Source: Olleya sediminilitoris (GTDB taxonomy: Bacteria > Bacteroidota > Bacteroidia > Flavobacteriales > Flavobacteriaceae). Taken from it: a DNA stretch of 64,000 nt. The notes under the pieces were generated by a model. That model was not told where the DNA came from, did not search any database, and saw only the letters and a list, made by a program, of their open reading frames with translations. Below are positions 24,489 to 32,121 of the stretch, one piece after another. The stretch spans positions 62,001 to 126,000 of the forward strand of contig NZ_JAEMEF010000007.1 in assembly GCF_016785945.1 (NCBI RefSeq). Direction: 5' to 3'. Position numbers and translations under genes: made by a program. Position 1 is the first letter of the stretch. Each line of letters starts with the position of its first letter.

Positions 24489-25529
24489 TTATTCCATGTG
24501 TTTAGAGTAGCCTCTCCATTTTTCGATACACTGTTGTATATCGTCTGGAATTGCAGACTCAAAACTCATAAACTTATTGGTGGTTGGATGCACAAATCCT
24601 AATGTTTTTGCATGTAGAGCTTGACGTGGTAGTACTTTAAAACAATTATCTACAAATTGTTTGTACTTGGTAAATGTGGTTCCTTTTAAGATTAAATTAC
24701 CTCCATAACGCTCGTCATTAAAAAGGGTATGTCCTATGTGTTTCATGTGGACACGTATTTGATGCGTGCGACCTGTTTCTAGTTTACAGCTTACTAATGT
24801 AACGTAGCCTAAACGCTCTAAAACTTTATAATGTGTGACTGCTGGTTTACCTTTATCTGCATCGTCATCTAGATACACCGTGTTTTGTAATCTGTTTTTT
24901 GGATGACGTCCAATGTTACCTTCTATTGTACCATCTTCTTCATCCATATTTCCCCAAACTATGGCTACATATTCACGCTCGCTAGTTTTGGCTTTAAATT
25001 GTGCAGACAGATGTGCCATAGCGACTTCTGTTTTGGCTACGACTAACAATCCTGAAGTGTCTTTATCTATCCTGTGGACTAATCCTGGACGATCACTTGA
25101 ATTGTTTGGAAGGTTATCAAAATGAAAAATTAAGGCATTTATTAACGTCCCAGAATAGTTACCATGTCCTGGATGCACTACCATTCCTGCTGGTTTATTA
25201 ACCACTAGTAGTTGATCGTCTTCATAAACGACGTCCAAAGGAAGATCCTCTCCTACCAACAAATTCTCGTGTGGAGGATACTCGAAACGTACTTTTATAA
25301 CGTCCTCTGGTTTTACTTTGTAATTGGATTTTACAGCAATTTCGTTTACAAAAATACTTCCGTTTTTTGCTGCGTCTTGTATTTTGTTACGTGTAGCGTT
25401 TTCGATTTTGTTCATTAACCATTTATCAATTCGTAATGGTTTTTGACCTTTATCTGCTACAAAAGAATGATGCTCATATAAGGTATCATTATCTTCTTGT
25501 TCTGGTAATTCTGGTGTGTAATCGTTCAT
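24489..25529 (-). CDS. rluD: RluA-family pseudouridine synthase (RluD-like)
   Basis: Converts uridines of rRNA to pseudouridine in the cytoplasm. The 346-residue protein has an N-terminal S4 RNA-binding domain (LRIDKWLMNKIENATRNKIQ, about residues 32-51) and a catalytic domain with the RluA motif II GLVHRIDKDTSGLLVVAKT (catalytic Asp in HRIDKDTSG, near residue 157). Further motifs are TLVSCKLETGRTHQIRVHM and FNDERYGG. The full-length S4-plus-catalytic arrangement fits RluD, the enzyme for 23S helix 69, better than RluA or RluC, but site specificity is inferred. It lies 10 bp downstream of the PASTA protein gene, so the two are one operon. Confidence 0.9.
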   Translation of the reverse strand: MNDYTPELPEQEDNDTLYEHHSFVADKGQKPLRIDKWLMNKIENATRNKIQDAAKNGSIFVNEIAVKSNYKVKPEDVIKVRFEYPPHENLLVGEDLPLDVVYEDDQLLVVNKPAGMVVHPGHGNYSGTLINALIFHFDNLPNNSSDRPGLVHRIDKDTSGLLVVAKTEVAMAHLSAQFKAKTSEREYVAIVWGNMDEEDGTIEGNIGRHPKNRLQNTVYLDDDADKGKPAVTHYKVLERLGYVTLVSCKLETGRTHQIRVHMKHIGHTLFNDERYGGNLILKGTTFTKYKQFVDNCFKVLPRQALHAKTLGFVHPTTNKFMSFESAIPDDIQQCIEKWRGYSKHME

Positions 25530-25539
25530 TATATAGTAT

Positions 25540-26094
25540 TTATGGACGGTTACCGTTTCCTAAAACAACATCTATTGCTGTTGTTTTAGGTAGTTTTGTT
25601 CCTGGTTTTAACACTTTACCTTGATAACGTAAACCTAAAACCATGTCCTTACCAATATTGTCTATGTATGTTTTTTTACCTACTTTAAATCCTAAGGCTT
25701 CTATCATTGGCTTAGCTTGTCTGTAGGATTTCTGATATAAATCTGGCACTGCTATTTTACGGTATCCTGATGGATTTAAAGTAATATAAATTTTACGGTT
25801 TTCTTTAACTTGCTCATTAGCTTTTGGATCTTGGTCTATTACAGAAAACTTTGGGTAATTAGGGTTAAAATTAGCCGAATCCTGAATTTGCATCACAAGA
25901 TTATTGTTTTCTAACTCTATCTGAGCCACTTTAATAGATTTACCTTTTAAGTCTGGAACGGTTTCAAACTCACCATTATTAGTGGTAATATCTAACCATT
26001 TTAATATTATAAAACCTAGCACAAACAAGGCAACTATTGCTATTGCTAATTGCGTAAAAAACGCTTTACTTTTAAGAAAACTTATGAAACTCAT
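25540..26094 (-). CDS. PASTA-domain membrane-anchored protein
   Basis: 184 residues: a short cytoplasmic N-terminus, one transmembrane helix (FFTQLAIAIVALFVLGFIIL, about residues 12-31), then PASTA modules in the periplasm (TVPDLKGKSIKVAQIELEN, VIDQDPKANEQVKENRKIYI, VPDLYQKSYRQAKPMIEALG). PASTA modules in other proteins bind peptidoglycan fragments or mediate protein contacts. There is no kinase or transpeptidase domain. It is divergent from ddl (126 bp apart), which suits a cell-wall role, and co-transcribed with the pseudouridine synthase gene. Confidence 0.88.
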   Translation of the reverse strand: MSFISFLKSKAFFTQLAIAIVALFVLGFIILKWLDITTNNGEFETVPDLKGKSIKVAQIELENNNLVMQIQDSANFNPNYPKFSVIDQDPKANEQVKENRKIYITLNPSGYRKIAVPDLYQKSYRQAKPMIEALGFKVGKKTYIDNIGKDMVLGLRYQGKVLKPGTKLPKTTAIDVVLGNGNRP

Positions 26095-26220
26095 TTAACT
26101 AATTTTTGTAGGCAAATATATAAAAACTAAAAGGTTTTATCTTCGGAATAAAATAAATGATATTTTTACAAAACGAATATTATAACTGTTTATTGGATAT
26201 CTGATATAATTTAGATTTAA

Positions 26221-27195
26221 ATGAAAAAAAACATTGCCATAATAATGGGAGGTTATTCTAGCGAATATAAAATCTCTCTTGACAGCGGAAACGTTGTATA
26301 TCAAAACTTAGACAACACTAAATACAATGCATATCGCATTCATATATTTAAAGATAAATGGGTGTATGTTGATGATAATAATACCGAATTTGCTATTGAT
26401 AAAAATGATTTTTCAGTAACTATTAATGGTACAAAAACAACTTTTGACTGTGTCTTTAATGCCATACATGGTAGTCCTGGTGAAGATGGTTTTATGCAAG
26501 GTTATTTCAAATTACTAAACATACCTCACACTAGTTGTGGTATGTATCAAGCTGGATTAACCTTTAATAAACGTGATTGTTTAAGTGTTTTAAAACCTTA
26601 CGGAATACTAACTGCTGAGAGTTTTTACATCAATTTAGGAGATACTATAAACGAAGACGCAATTATTGACAAAGTAGGTTTACCATGCTTTGTTAAAGCT
26701 AATAAAGCTGGTAGCAGTTTTGGAATTAGTAAAGTCCATAAAAAAGAAGATTTACAACAAGCAATTGATCATGCTTTTAAAGAGGATGACGAAATTATAA
26801 TTGAATCTTTTTTAGACGGAACAGAAGTGTCTGTAGGTGTGATTACCTATAAAGGCGAAACTAAAGTATTACCAATCACAGAAATTGTAAGTGAGAATGA
26901 TTTTTTTGATTACGAAGCTAAATACTTAGGTAAATCCAACGAAATTACTCCTGCAAGATTAACACAAACACAAGAAGAACAAGTTAATACTGTTGCTAAA
27001 AAAGTTTATGAGGTTTTAAAAATGAAAGGCTTTTCTAGAAGTGAATTTATATTTAAAAACAACCAACCACATTTACTTGAAATAAATACTGTACCTGGCT
27101 TAACGACTGCCAGTATCTTACCACAACAGGCTAAAGTTGCTGGTATTAGCATGGAAGCCTTGTTTAGTAATGCTATTGAGGAAGCTTTACTTTAA
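26221..27195 (+). CDS. ddl: D-alanine--D-alanine ligase
   Basis: ATP-grasp ligase that makes the D-Ala-D-Ala dipeptide for peptidoglycan, in the cytoplasm. The 324-residue protein shows IAIIMGGYSSEYKISLDSGN at the start, the HGSPGEDGFMQGYFKLLNIP region (near residues 88-107), and ATP-grasp signatures LPCFVKANKAGSSFGISKVH, EIIIESFLDGTEVSVGVI, KMKGFSRSEFIF and LLEINTVPGLT at the Mg-binding end. Start codon is the ATG at 26221. First of three plus-strand genes with coaD at the end. Confidence 0.95.
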   Translation: MKKNIAIIMGGYSSEYKISLDSGNVVYQNLDNTKYNAYRIHIFKDKWVYVDDNNTEFAIDKNDFSVTINGTKTTFDCVFNAIHGSPGEDGFMQGYFKLLNIPHTSCGMYQAGLTFNKRDCLSVLKPYGILTAESFYINLGDTINEDAIIDKVGLPCFVKANKAGSSFGISKVHKKEDLQQAIDHAFKEDDEIIIESFLDGTEVSVGVITYKGETKVLPITEIVSENDFFDYEAKYLGKSNEITPARLTQTQEEQVNTVAKKVYEVLKMKGFSRSEFIFKNNQPHLLEINTVPGLTTASILPQQAKVAGISMEALFSNAIEEALL

Positions 27196-27233
27196 AAAGT
27201 ATATATTTAGAGACTAACCAAACTTAAACTAAT

Positions 27234-27842
27234 ATGATTTTTTACGGTAGAAAAGCAACCACTATAAAGGAAGGTAGGCTTGTTAATGTTAATTGTCCTA
27301 ATTGTGAAGATGGTCGTACTATGCGATATTCTATCTTTGGTAAATACGCATACTTATATTGGATACCTATGTTTCCGTTAGGTAAAGAAAATATTTTAGA
27401 GTGCACCAATTGTCATAAAACATTTGATTTAAAATCGTTACCTAATTCAATAAAAGAAAAATTTAATATTGAAAAAGCTGATGCTAAATATCCAATTTGG
27501 TATTTTAGTGGGTTAGCAGTTTTAGTTTTACTAATTAGTTTTGCTGTTTACACAAGTAAAAAGGACGACGAGAACGACAAACGCTATATCAAAGAACCTA
27601 TGATTGGCGACGTATATTCTGTTGAGACTTCACAAAGTGGTTATTACAGCACAATGAAAGTTAACAAAGTAACAAAGGATAGTATATTTGTAATTTACAA
27701 TGATGTACTAATTGACAGAAAATCTAAAGTTTATAAAATAGATAAAGCTAAAAATTACACCACAGAAACAGATGGCTATACTAGAAGTGAAATACAATCA
27801 CTTTTTGACAAACAAACCATCTACGAAGTAGATAGAGATTAA
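27234..27842 (+). CDS. Zinc-ribbon membrane protein, hypothetical
   Basis: 202 residues. The N-terminal CPNCEDGRTMRYSIFGKYAY and later ECTNCHKTF form a four-cysteine zinc ribbon (Cys near residues 21, 24, 60, 63). It is followed by one transmembrane helix (WYFSGLAVLVLLISFAVYTS, about residues 88-107) and a charged C-terminal domain with DVYSVETSQSGYYSTMKVNK and IYEVDRD. Topology is probably ribbon inside, tail outside. No known function. It sits between ddl and coaD, spaced 38 and 12 bp, so it is likely co-transcribed. Confidence 0.7.
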   Translation: MIFYGRKATTIKEGRLVNVNCPNCEDGRTMRYSIFGKYAYLYWIPMFPLGKENILECTNCHKTFDLKSLPNSIKEKFNIEKADAKYPIWYFSGLAVLVLLISFAVYTSKKDDENDKRYIKEPMIGDVYSVETSQSGYYSTMKVNKVTKDSIFVIYNDVLIDRKSKVYKIDKAKNYTTETDGYTRSEIQSLFDKQTIYEVDRD

Positions 27843-27854
27843 AAAAAACAAAAC

Positions 27855-28313
27855 ATGAGACGCGCAATTTTCCCTGGATCCTTTGATCCAATAACCCTTG
27901 GACATTATGATATTATTAAACGTGGTGTCAAATTATTTGACGAAGTTGTGGTTGCTATTGGAGTGAATTCTGAAAAAAAATACATGTTTTCTTTAGAAGA
28001 AAGACAACGTTTTTTAGAAGAAGCCTTTAAAGACCAACCAAAAGTAAAAGTTGTAACTTATAAAGGTTTAACAATTGATTTTTGTAAAGAAATTGATGCT
28101 CAATTTATTTTACGTGGATTACGTAATCCTGCAGATTTTGAATTTGAAAAAGCTATAGCACACACTAATCGTAAATTATCAAAAATCGAAACTGTGTTTT
28201 TATTAACTGCTGCAAGAACCAGTTATATATCATCTTCAATTGTAAGAGACGTTATAAGAAACAATGGTGATTACACTGTACTAGTACCAGATAGTGTAAG
28301 ACTAAAAGACTAA
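27855..28313 (+). CDS. coaD: Phosphopantetheine adenylyltransferase
   Basis: Transfers AMP from ATP to 4'-phosphopantetheine, the penultimate step of coenzyme A synthesis. The 152-residue protein is of the usual length, with nucleotidyltransferase motif FPGSFDPITLGHYDIIKRG (T/HxGH near residues 15-18), the GLRNPADFEFEKAIAHTNRK substrate loop, ETVFL, and YISSSIVRDVIRNNG (ISSSxxR). All hallmarks are intact. A bidirectional terminator follows. Confidence 0.96.
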   Translation: MRRAIFPGSFDPITLGHYDIIKRGVKLFDEVVVAIGVNSEKKYMFSLEERQRFLEEAFKDQPKVKVVTYKGLTIDFCKEIDAQFILRGLRNPADFEFEKAIAHTNRKLSKIETVFLLTAARTSYISSSIVRDVIRNNGDYTVLVPDSVRLKD

Positions 28314-28329
28314 GTATTACGTTAAACAT

Positions 28330-28367
28330 AAAAAAAGCATAACAATTTAAATTGTTATGCTTTTTTT
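28330..28367. terminator. Bidirectional terminator between coaD and the SulP gene
   Basis: Perfect stem GCATAACAAT / ATTGTTATGC with loop TTAA, flanked by seven or more A on the left and seven T on the right. It serves coaD (plus) and the SulP transporter (minus). Confidence 0.92.
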
Positions 28368-28389
28368 ATGTTTTAAGTTTAAAATAATA

Positions 28390-30051
28390 TTAAAACTTAT
28401 ATTCTGATAAAGGTTTAGGAAACTCTTCTGGATTAGCTGCTAAATGGTATCTAGGATCATCTATATCCTCTACAACTACTTCTCTAAACTTTGGACTAGA
28501 TTTGTATAGTAATACTTTACAATCTTCGCTTAAATGTTTTAATCGTATTTGCTTTCCTTCTTTTTCATATTTTTCAACCAGATTAAAAATGGCTTCTAAT
28601 GCGGAGTGATCACTTACTCTAGATTCTATAAAATCAATTTCTACTGTATCTGGATCATTTTTAATATCAAATTTTTCATTAAAAGCTTGAATACTTCCAA
28701 AAAATAATGGTCCCCAAATTTCATACACTTTAGTTCCATCTGCTTTAATACGTTTTCTAGCTCTAATTTTTTTAGCATTTTCCCAAGCAAAAACTAATGC
28801 TGAAATAATCACACCAATAAATACTGCTACAGCTAAATCCACAAAAACAGTTACTAATGATACTGTAATTAGTACTACTGCATCAGACTTAGGGATTTTC
28901 TTTAATATTCTAAAACTTGACCAAGCAAAAGTCTCTATAACCATCATAAACATAACACCAACTAAAGCTGCAATTGGCACCATTTCTATTAATTTATCTG
29001 CAAACAAAATAAACGATAGTAGTGTTACAGCCATCATAATACCTGACAAACGTCCACGACCACCTGCATTAATATTAATTACGGTTTGTCCAATCATACC
29101 ACAACCACCTGTTCCTCCAAATAGACCAGACACTATATTTCCTGCTCCTTGCGCAACGCATTCTCTGTTTCCGTTACCTCTTGTTTCTGTCAACTCGTCC
29201 ACAAGATTCATAGTCATTAAAGATTCAATCAATCCAACTGATGATGCTAAAAATGCAGGTAATGCTATAAATTTTAAAGTATCTAAGTTAAAAGGTAGTT
29301 TTTCCCAAAGCTCCATATTTGGTGTTGGAAACTCTCCTTTTAAACCAGTTCCTCCTCCTTCTATAATATATGATCCTACAGTAGACACATCCATATTAAA
29401 TCCAATAACAATAAGGCTTGTTACTAATATAGCTGTCAAAGCTGCTGGTAATTTTTTAGTTAATTTAGGTAATCCCCAAATAATTCCCATGGTTAACAAT
29501 ACTAAACCAATCATGGTATATAGTTCTGCACCTTGCATAAATGTACTAACATACTCTTTAACACCTGCTTCTGATACTTGTAACGATTTATGTGAAAACA
29601 TTTTTACCTGTGCAATAAATATTACAATTGATAAACCGTTAACAAATCCCATCATAACAGGATGTGGAATCAAACGCACAAAGCGACCTAATTTAAAAAC
29701 ACCTGCTAAAATCTGTATTAAACCCATTAATACCACACAGGCCATAAGATAGAAAAAACCCATGTTTTCAATAGGTGTATCCATTAACATCCCTTTGGTA
29801 TGTCCATCTGCAATCATGGTTACAAAAATTACCGCTACTGCTCCTGCTGCTCCAGATATTAAACCTGGACGTCCACCAAAAATAGCTGTTATTAAACCAA
29901 TTATAAAAGCACCTGATAAAGCCATTAATGGATCTATTTGTGCTACAAAAGCAAATGCTACTACTTCTGGAATCATTGCTAATGATACTGTAATACCTGC
30001 TAAAACGTCGTCCTTTGCATTTGGGACTATTTTTCTAATAAACTCTGTCAT
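28390..30051 (-). CDS. SulP-family inorganic anion transporter with STAS domain
   Basis: Inner-membrane anion transporter or exchanger (sulfate, bicarbonate or similar) of 553 residues from the ATG at 30051 (MTEFIRKIVPNAKDDVLAGI); codons upstream overlap the promoter. About eleven hydrophobic helices are visible. Family motifs: VSLAMIPEVVAFAFVAQIDP near the start, AIFGGRPGLISGAAGAVAVI, and GLFGGTGGCGMIGQTVININ. The cytoplasmic C-terminal STAS domain begins near residue 440 (IKADGTKVYEIWGPLFFGS). Ions are not decidable from sequence; many marine SulP proteins carry bicarbonate. It faces its own promoter, divergent from the M14 peptidase gene. Confidence 0.92.
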   Translation of the reverse strand: MTEFIRKIVPNAKDDVLAGITVSLAMIPEVVAFAFVAQIDPLMALSGAFIIGLITAIFGGRPGLISGAAGAVAVIFVTMIADGHTKGMLMDTPIENMGFFYLMACVVLMGLIQILAGVFKLGRFVRLIPHPVMMGFVNGLSIVIFIAQVKMFSHKSLQVSEAGVKEYVSTFMQGAELYTMIGLVLLTMGIIWGLPKLTKKLPAALTAILVTSLIVIGFNMDVSTVGSYIIEGGGTGLKGEFPTPNMELWEKLPFNLDTLKFIALPAFLASSVGLIESLMTMNLVDELTETRGNGNRECVAQGAGNIVSGLFGGTGGCGMIGQTVININAGGRGRLSGIMMAVTLLSFILFADKLIEMVPIAALVGVMFMMVIETFAWSSFRILKKIPKSDAVVLITVSLVTVFVDLAVAVFIGVIISALVFAWENAKKIRARKRIKADGTKVYEIWGPLFFGSIQAFNEKFDIKNDPDTVEIDFIESRVSDHSALEAIFNLVEKYEKEGKQIRLKHLSEDCKVLLYKSSPKFREVVVEDIDDPRYHLAANPEEFPKPLSEYKF

Positions 30052-30072
30052 TGTCTTCAATTTTAGAAGCTG

Positions 30073-30102
30073 CAAAAGTACGCTTAATTCCAACAATCAC
30101 AA
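30073..30102 (-). promoter_or_regulatory. Promoter of the SulP transporter gene
   Basis: TTG (30100-30102), 19 bp, then a perfect TACTTTTG (30073-30080) on the minus strand, 21 bp before the ATG. It has the same spacing as the rpsL promoter. Confidence 0.7.
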
Positions 30103-30113
30103 GTCTATAATAT

Positions 30114-30121
30114 TATATTTG
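30114..30121 (+). promoter_or_regulatory. -7 box (TATATTTG) upstream of the M14 peptidase gene
   Basis: Perfect TAnnTTTG, 27 bp before the ATG. No TTG is found at the expected -33 distance, so the call is tentative. Confidence 0.35.
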
Positions 30122-30148
30122 TATAACCCTTGTTAAAAATAACTTTCA

Positions 30149-31882
30149 ATGAAAAAAATTTTAGTACTATGTCTAGTCTTTATGTCTTGTCAACCTAAGC
30201 TTAAAAAAGACTTTGATTTTACAACTGTATTTGAAAAATCTAAAGGATTAGAAACCGCAACCTACCAGCAAACTATTACATATTATAACAATCTAGCTAC
30301 TACCTACCCTTCTATATCCATTGACTCGATAGGTATAACGGATTCTGGAAAACCACTACATATAGTTACTTTAAATCCTGATAAAAATTTTGATTTTAAC
30401 GCTATAAGAAATGACAAACGTATTTTATTAATTAATAACGGGATACATCCAGGAGAATCTGATGGAATTGATGCTACTATGATGTTATTTAGAGATATTG
30501 CAAATGGAGACATTCAAATGCCTAAACACACTGTTTTAGCTACAATCCCAATTTATAATGTTGGTGGTAGCTTAAACCGAAACACATCCACGAGAACCAA
30601 TCAAAATGGACCTAAAGCTTATGGTTTTAGAGGCAATGCTAGAAACTATGATTTAAATCGTGACTTTATAAAAAGTGATACAAAAAATGCTGAGACTTTT
30701 GCTAGAATATTTCATTTAATACAACCTGATGTTTTTATAGACAATCATGTTAGTAATGGAGCAGATTACCAATATACATTAACACATTTATTTACGCAAC
30801 ATAACAAATTAGGTGGTTTGTTAGGAGATTATCTTCATAACACAATGCAACCTAATTTAGAGGATAATTTATCTAAACACAATTGGGATATCACACCTTA
30901 CGTCAATGTGTTTAATACTGTTCCGGAAGCAGGTTTTAGTCAATTTATGGACAGTCCAAGATACTCAACTGGTTACACTACATTGTTTAACACTTTAGGC
31001 ATGATGGTAGAAACACATATGCTAAAACCATACAAACAACGTGTTGAAGGGACTTATCAATTAATGAAATCTATGATTGATATTATTGAAAACGATTACT
31101 CAAAAATTAAAGACTTACGTCAAAAGGCTACAAAACAATTAATCGCAAAAACGACTTATCCTTTACAATGGGAAATTGACACCACAAAATCTACAACTTT
31201 AAATTTTAAAGGTTATGAAGGTCATAAAATACCAAGTAATATTACAGAAACCAATCGTCTAAAATATAATCGAAATGAACCATTTACTAAGCAGGTTAAT
31301 TATCAAAACTACTTTAAACCAAGCTTAGAAGTCGTGATACCTAAAGCATATATTATACCTCAAGGTTGGTGGTCTGTTATTAAACGATTAAAATCTAATA
31401 ACGTTATTTTAAAACCCTTACAACAGGACTCTACAATAACTGTACAATCCTACAAAATTGATGATTATAAAACTAGAACAAATGCCTATGAAGGACATTA
31501 CCAACATTATAACACTAATGTAAAAACCACAACAGAAAAATTGATTTTTAAAAAGGGAGATTATATCATAGATACCAATCAATATGCGTTTAGATATTTA
31601 ATAGAAACGTTAGAACCTCAAGCTCCAGATTCGTTTTTTAATTGGAACTTTTTTGATACCATTTTACAACAAAAAGAAGGGTTTTCTCCATATGTTTGGG
31701 AAGATAAAGCCGAAAGTATATTGGAAAATAACCCTAAACTAAAAAATGATTTCAACTTAAAAAAAGCTAATGATTCTGGTTTTGCTGAAAATTGGTATGC
31801 ACAATTGGATTGGCTACATAAACATAGTAAAAACTATGAAAAGGCACATTTACAATATCCTGTTTTTAGAATATTAAGATAG
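30149..31882 (+). CDS. M14-family zinc carboxypeptidase-like lipoprotein
   Basis: Envelope metallopeptidase of 577 residues. The lipoprotein signal ends VFMSC (Cys near residue 14). The M14 zinc site is complete: INNGIHPGESDGIDATMMLF gives the H-x-x-E pair (near residues 98-101), FIDNHVSNGADYQ gives the third ligand His, and GMMVETHMLKPY holds the likely catalytic Glu. SLNRNTSTRTNQNGPKAYGF and GNARNYDLNRDF are family loops for substrate binding. M14 enzymes cleave C-terminal residues of peptides or peptidoglycan stems; which applies here is not visible. The C-terminal 200 residues are of unknown function. Single-gene unit, divergent from the SulP gene. Confidence 0.85.
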   Translation: MKKILVLCLVFMSCQPKLKKDFDFTTVFEKSKGLETATYQQTITYYNNLATTYPSISIDSIGITDSGKPLHIVTLNPDKNFDFNAIRNDKRILLINNGIHPGESDGIDATMMLFRDIANGDIQMPKHTVLATIPIYNVGGSLNRNTSTRTNQNGPKAYGFRGNARNYDLNRDFIKSDTKNAETFARIFHLIQPDVFIDNHVSNGADYQYTLTHLFTQHNKLGGLLGDYLHNTMQPNLEDNLSKHNWDITPYVNVFNTVPEAGFSQFMDSPRYSTGYTTLFNTLGMMVETHMLKPYKQRVEGTYQLMKSMIDIIENDYSKIKDLRQKATKQLIAKTTYPLQWEIDTTKSTTLNFKGYEGHKIPSNITETNRLKYNRNEPFTKQVNYQNYFKPSLEVVIPKAYIIPQGWWSVIKRLKSNNVILKPLQQDSTITVQSYKIDDYKTRTNAYEGHYQHYNTNVKTTTEKLIFKKGDYIIDTNQYAFRYLIETLEPQAPDSFFNWNFFDTILQQKEGFSPYVWEDKAESILENNPKLKNDFNLKKANDSGFAENWYAQLDWLHKHSKNYEKAHLQYPVFRILR

Positions 31883-32070
31883 TAGTATATTATATTTCGT
31901 GGTTATTGATGTTTCTATACTATTATAAAACCTGCTATAAATTAAGTCTTAAATCATGATCAATTTGTTCTAAATAATTCAATCTAGAAACATTGATTAA
32001 CTTCTAATGTAGACTATAAGTTTATCAATATAATTAAATACATCTAAAGATTCATCTAATTTTAAAGCAT

Positions 32071-32104
32071 AAAAAAACCGTTACAAACTGTAACGGTTTT
32101 TTTT
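32071..32104. terminator. Bidirectional terminator
   Basis: Perfect stem AACCGTTACA / TGTAACGGTT with loop AAC, seven A before and eight T after. It ends the T9SS surface-protein gene (minus) and can also stop readthrough from the M14 peptidase gene. Confidence 0.92.
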
Positions 32105-32121
32105 ATTATATGAGATAATGA

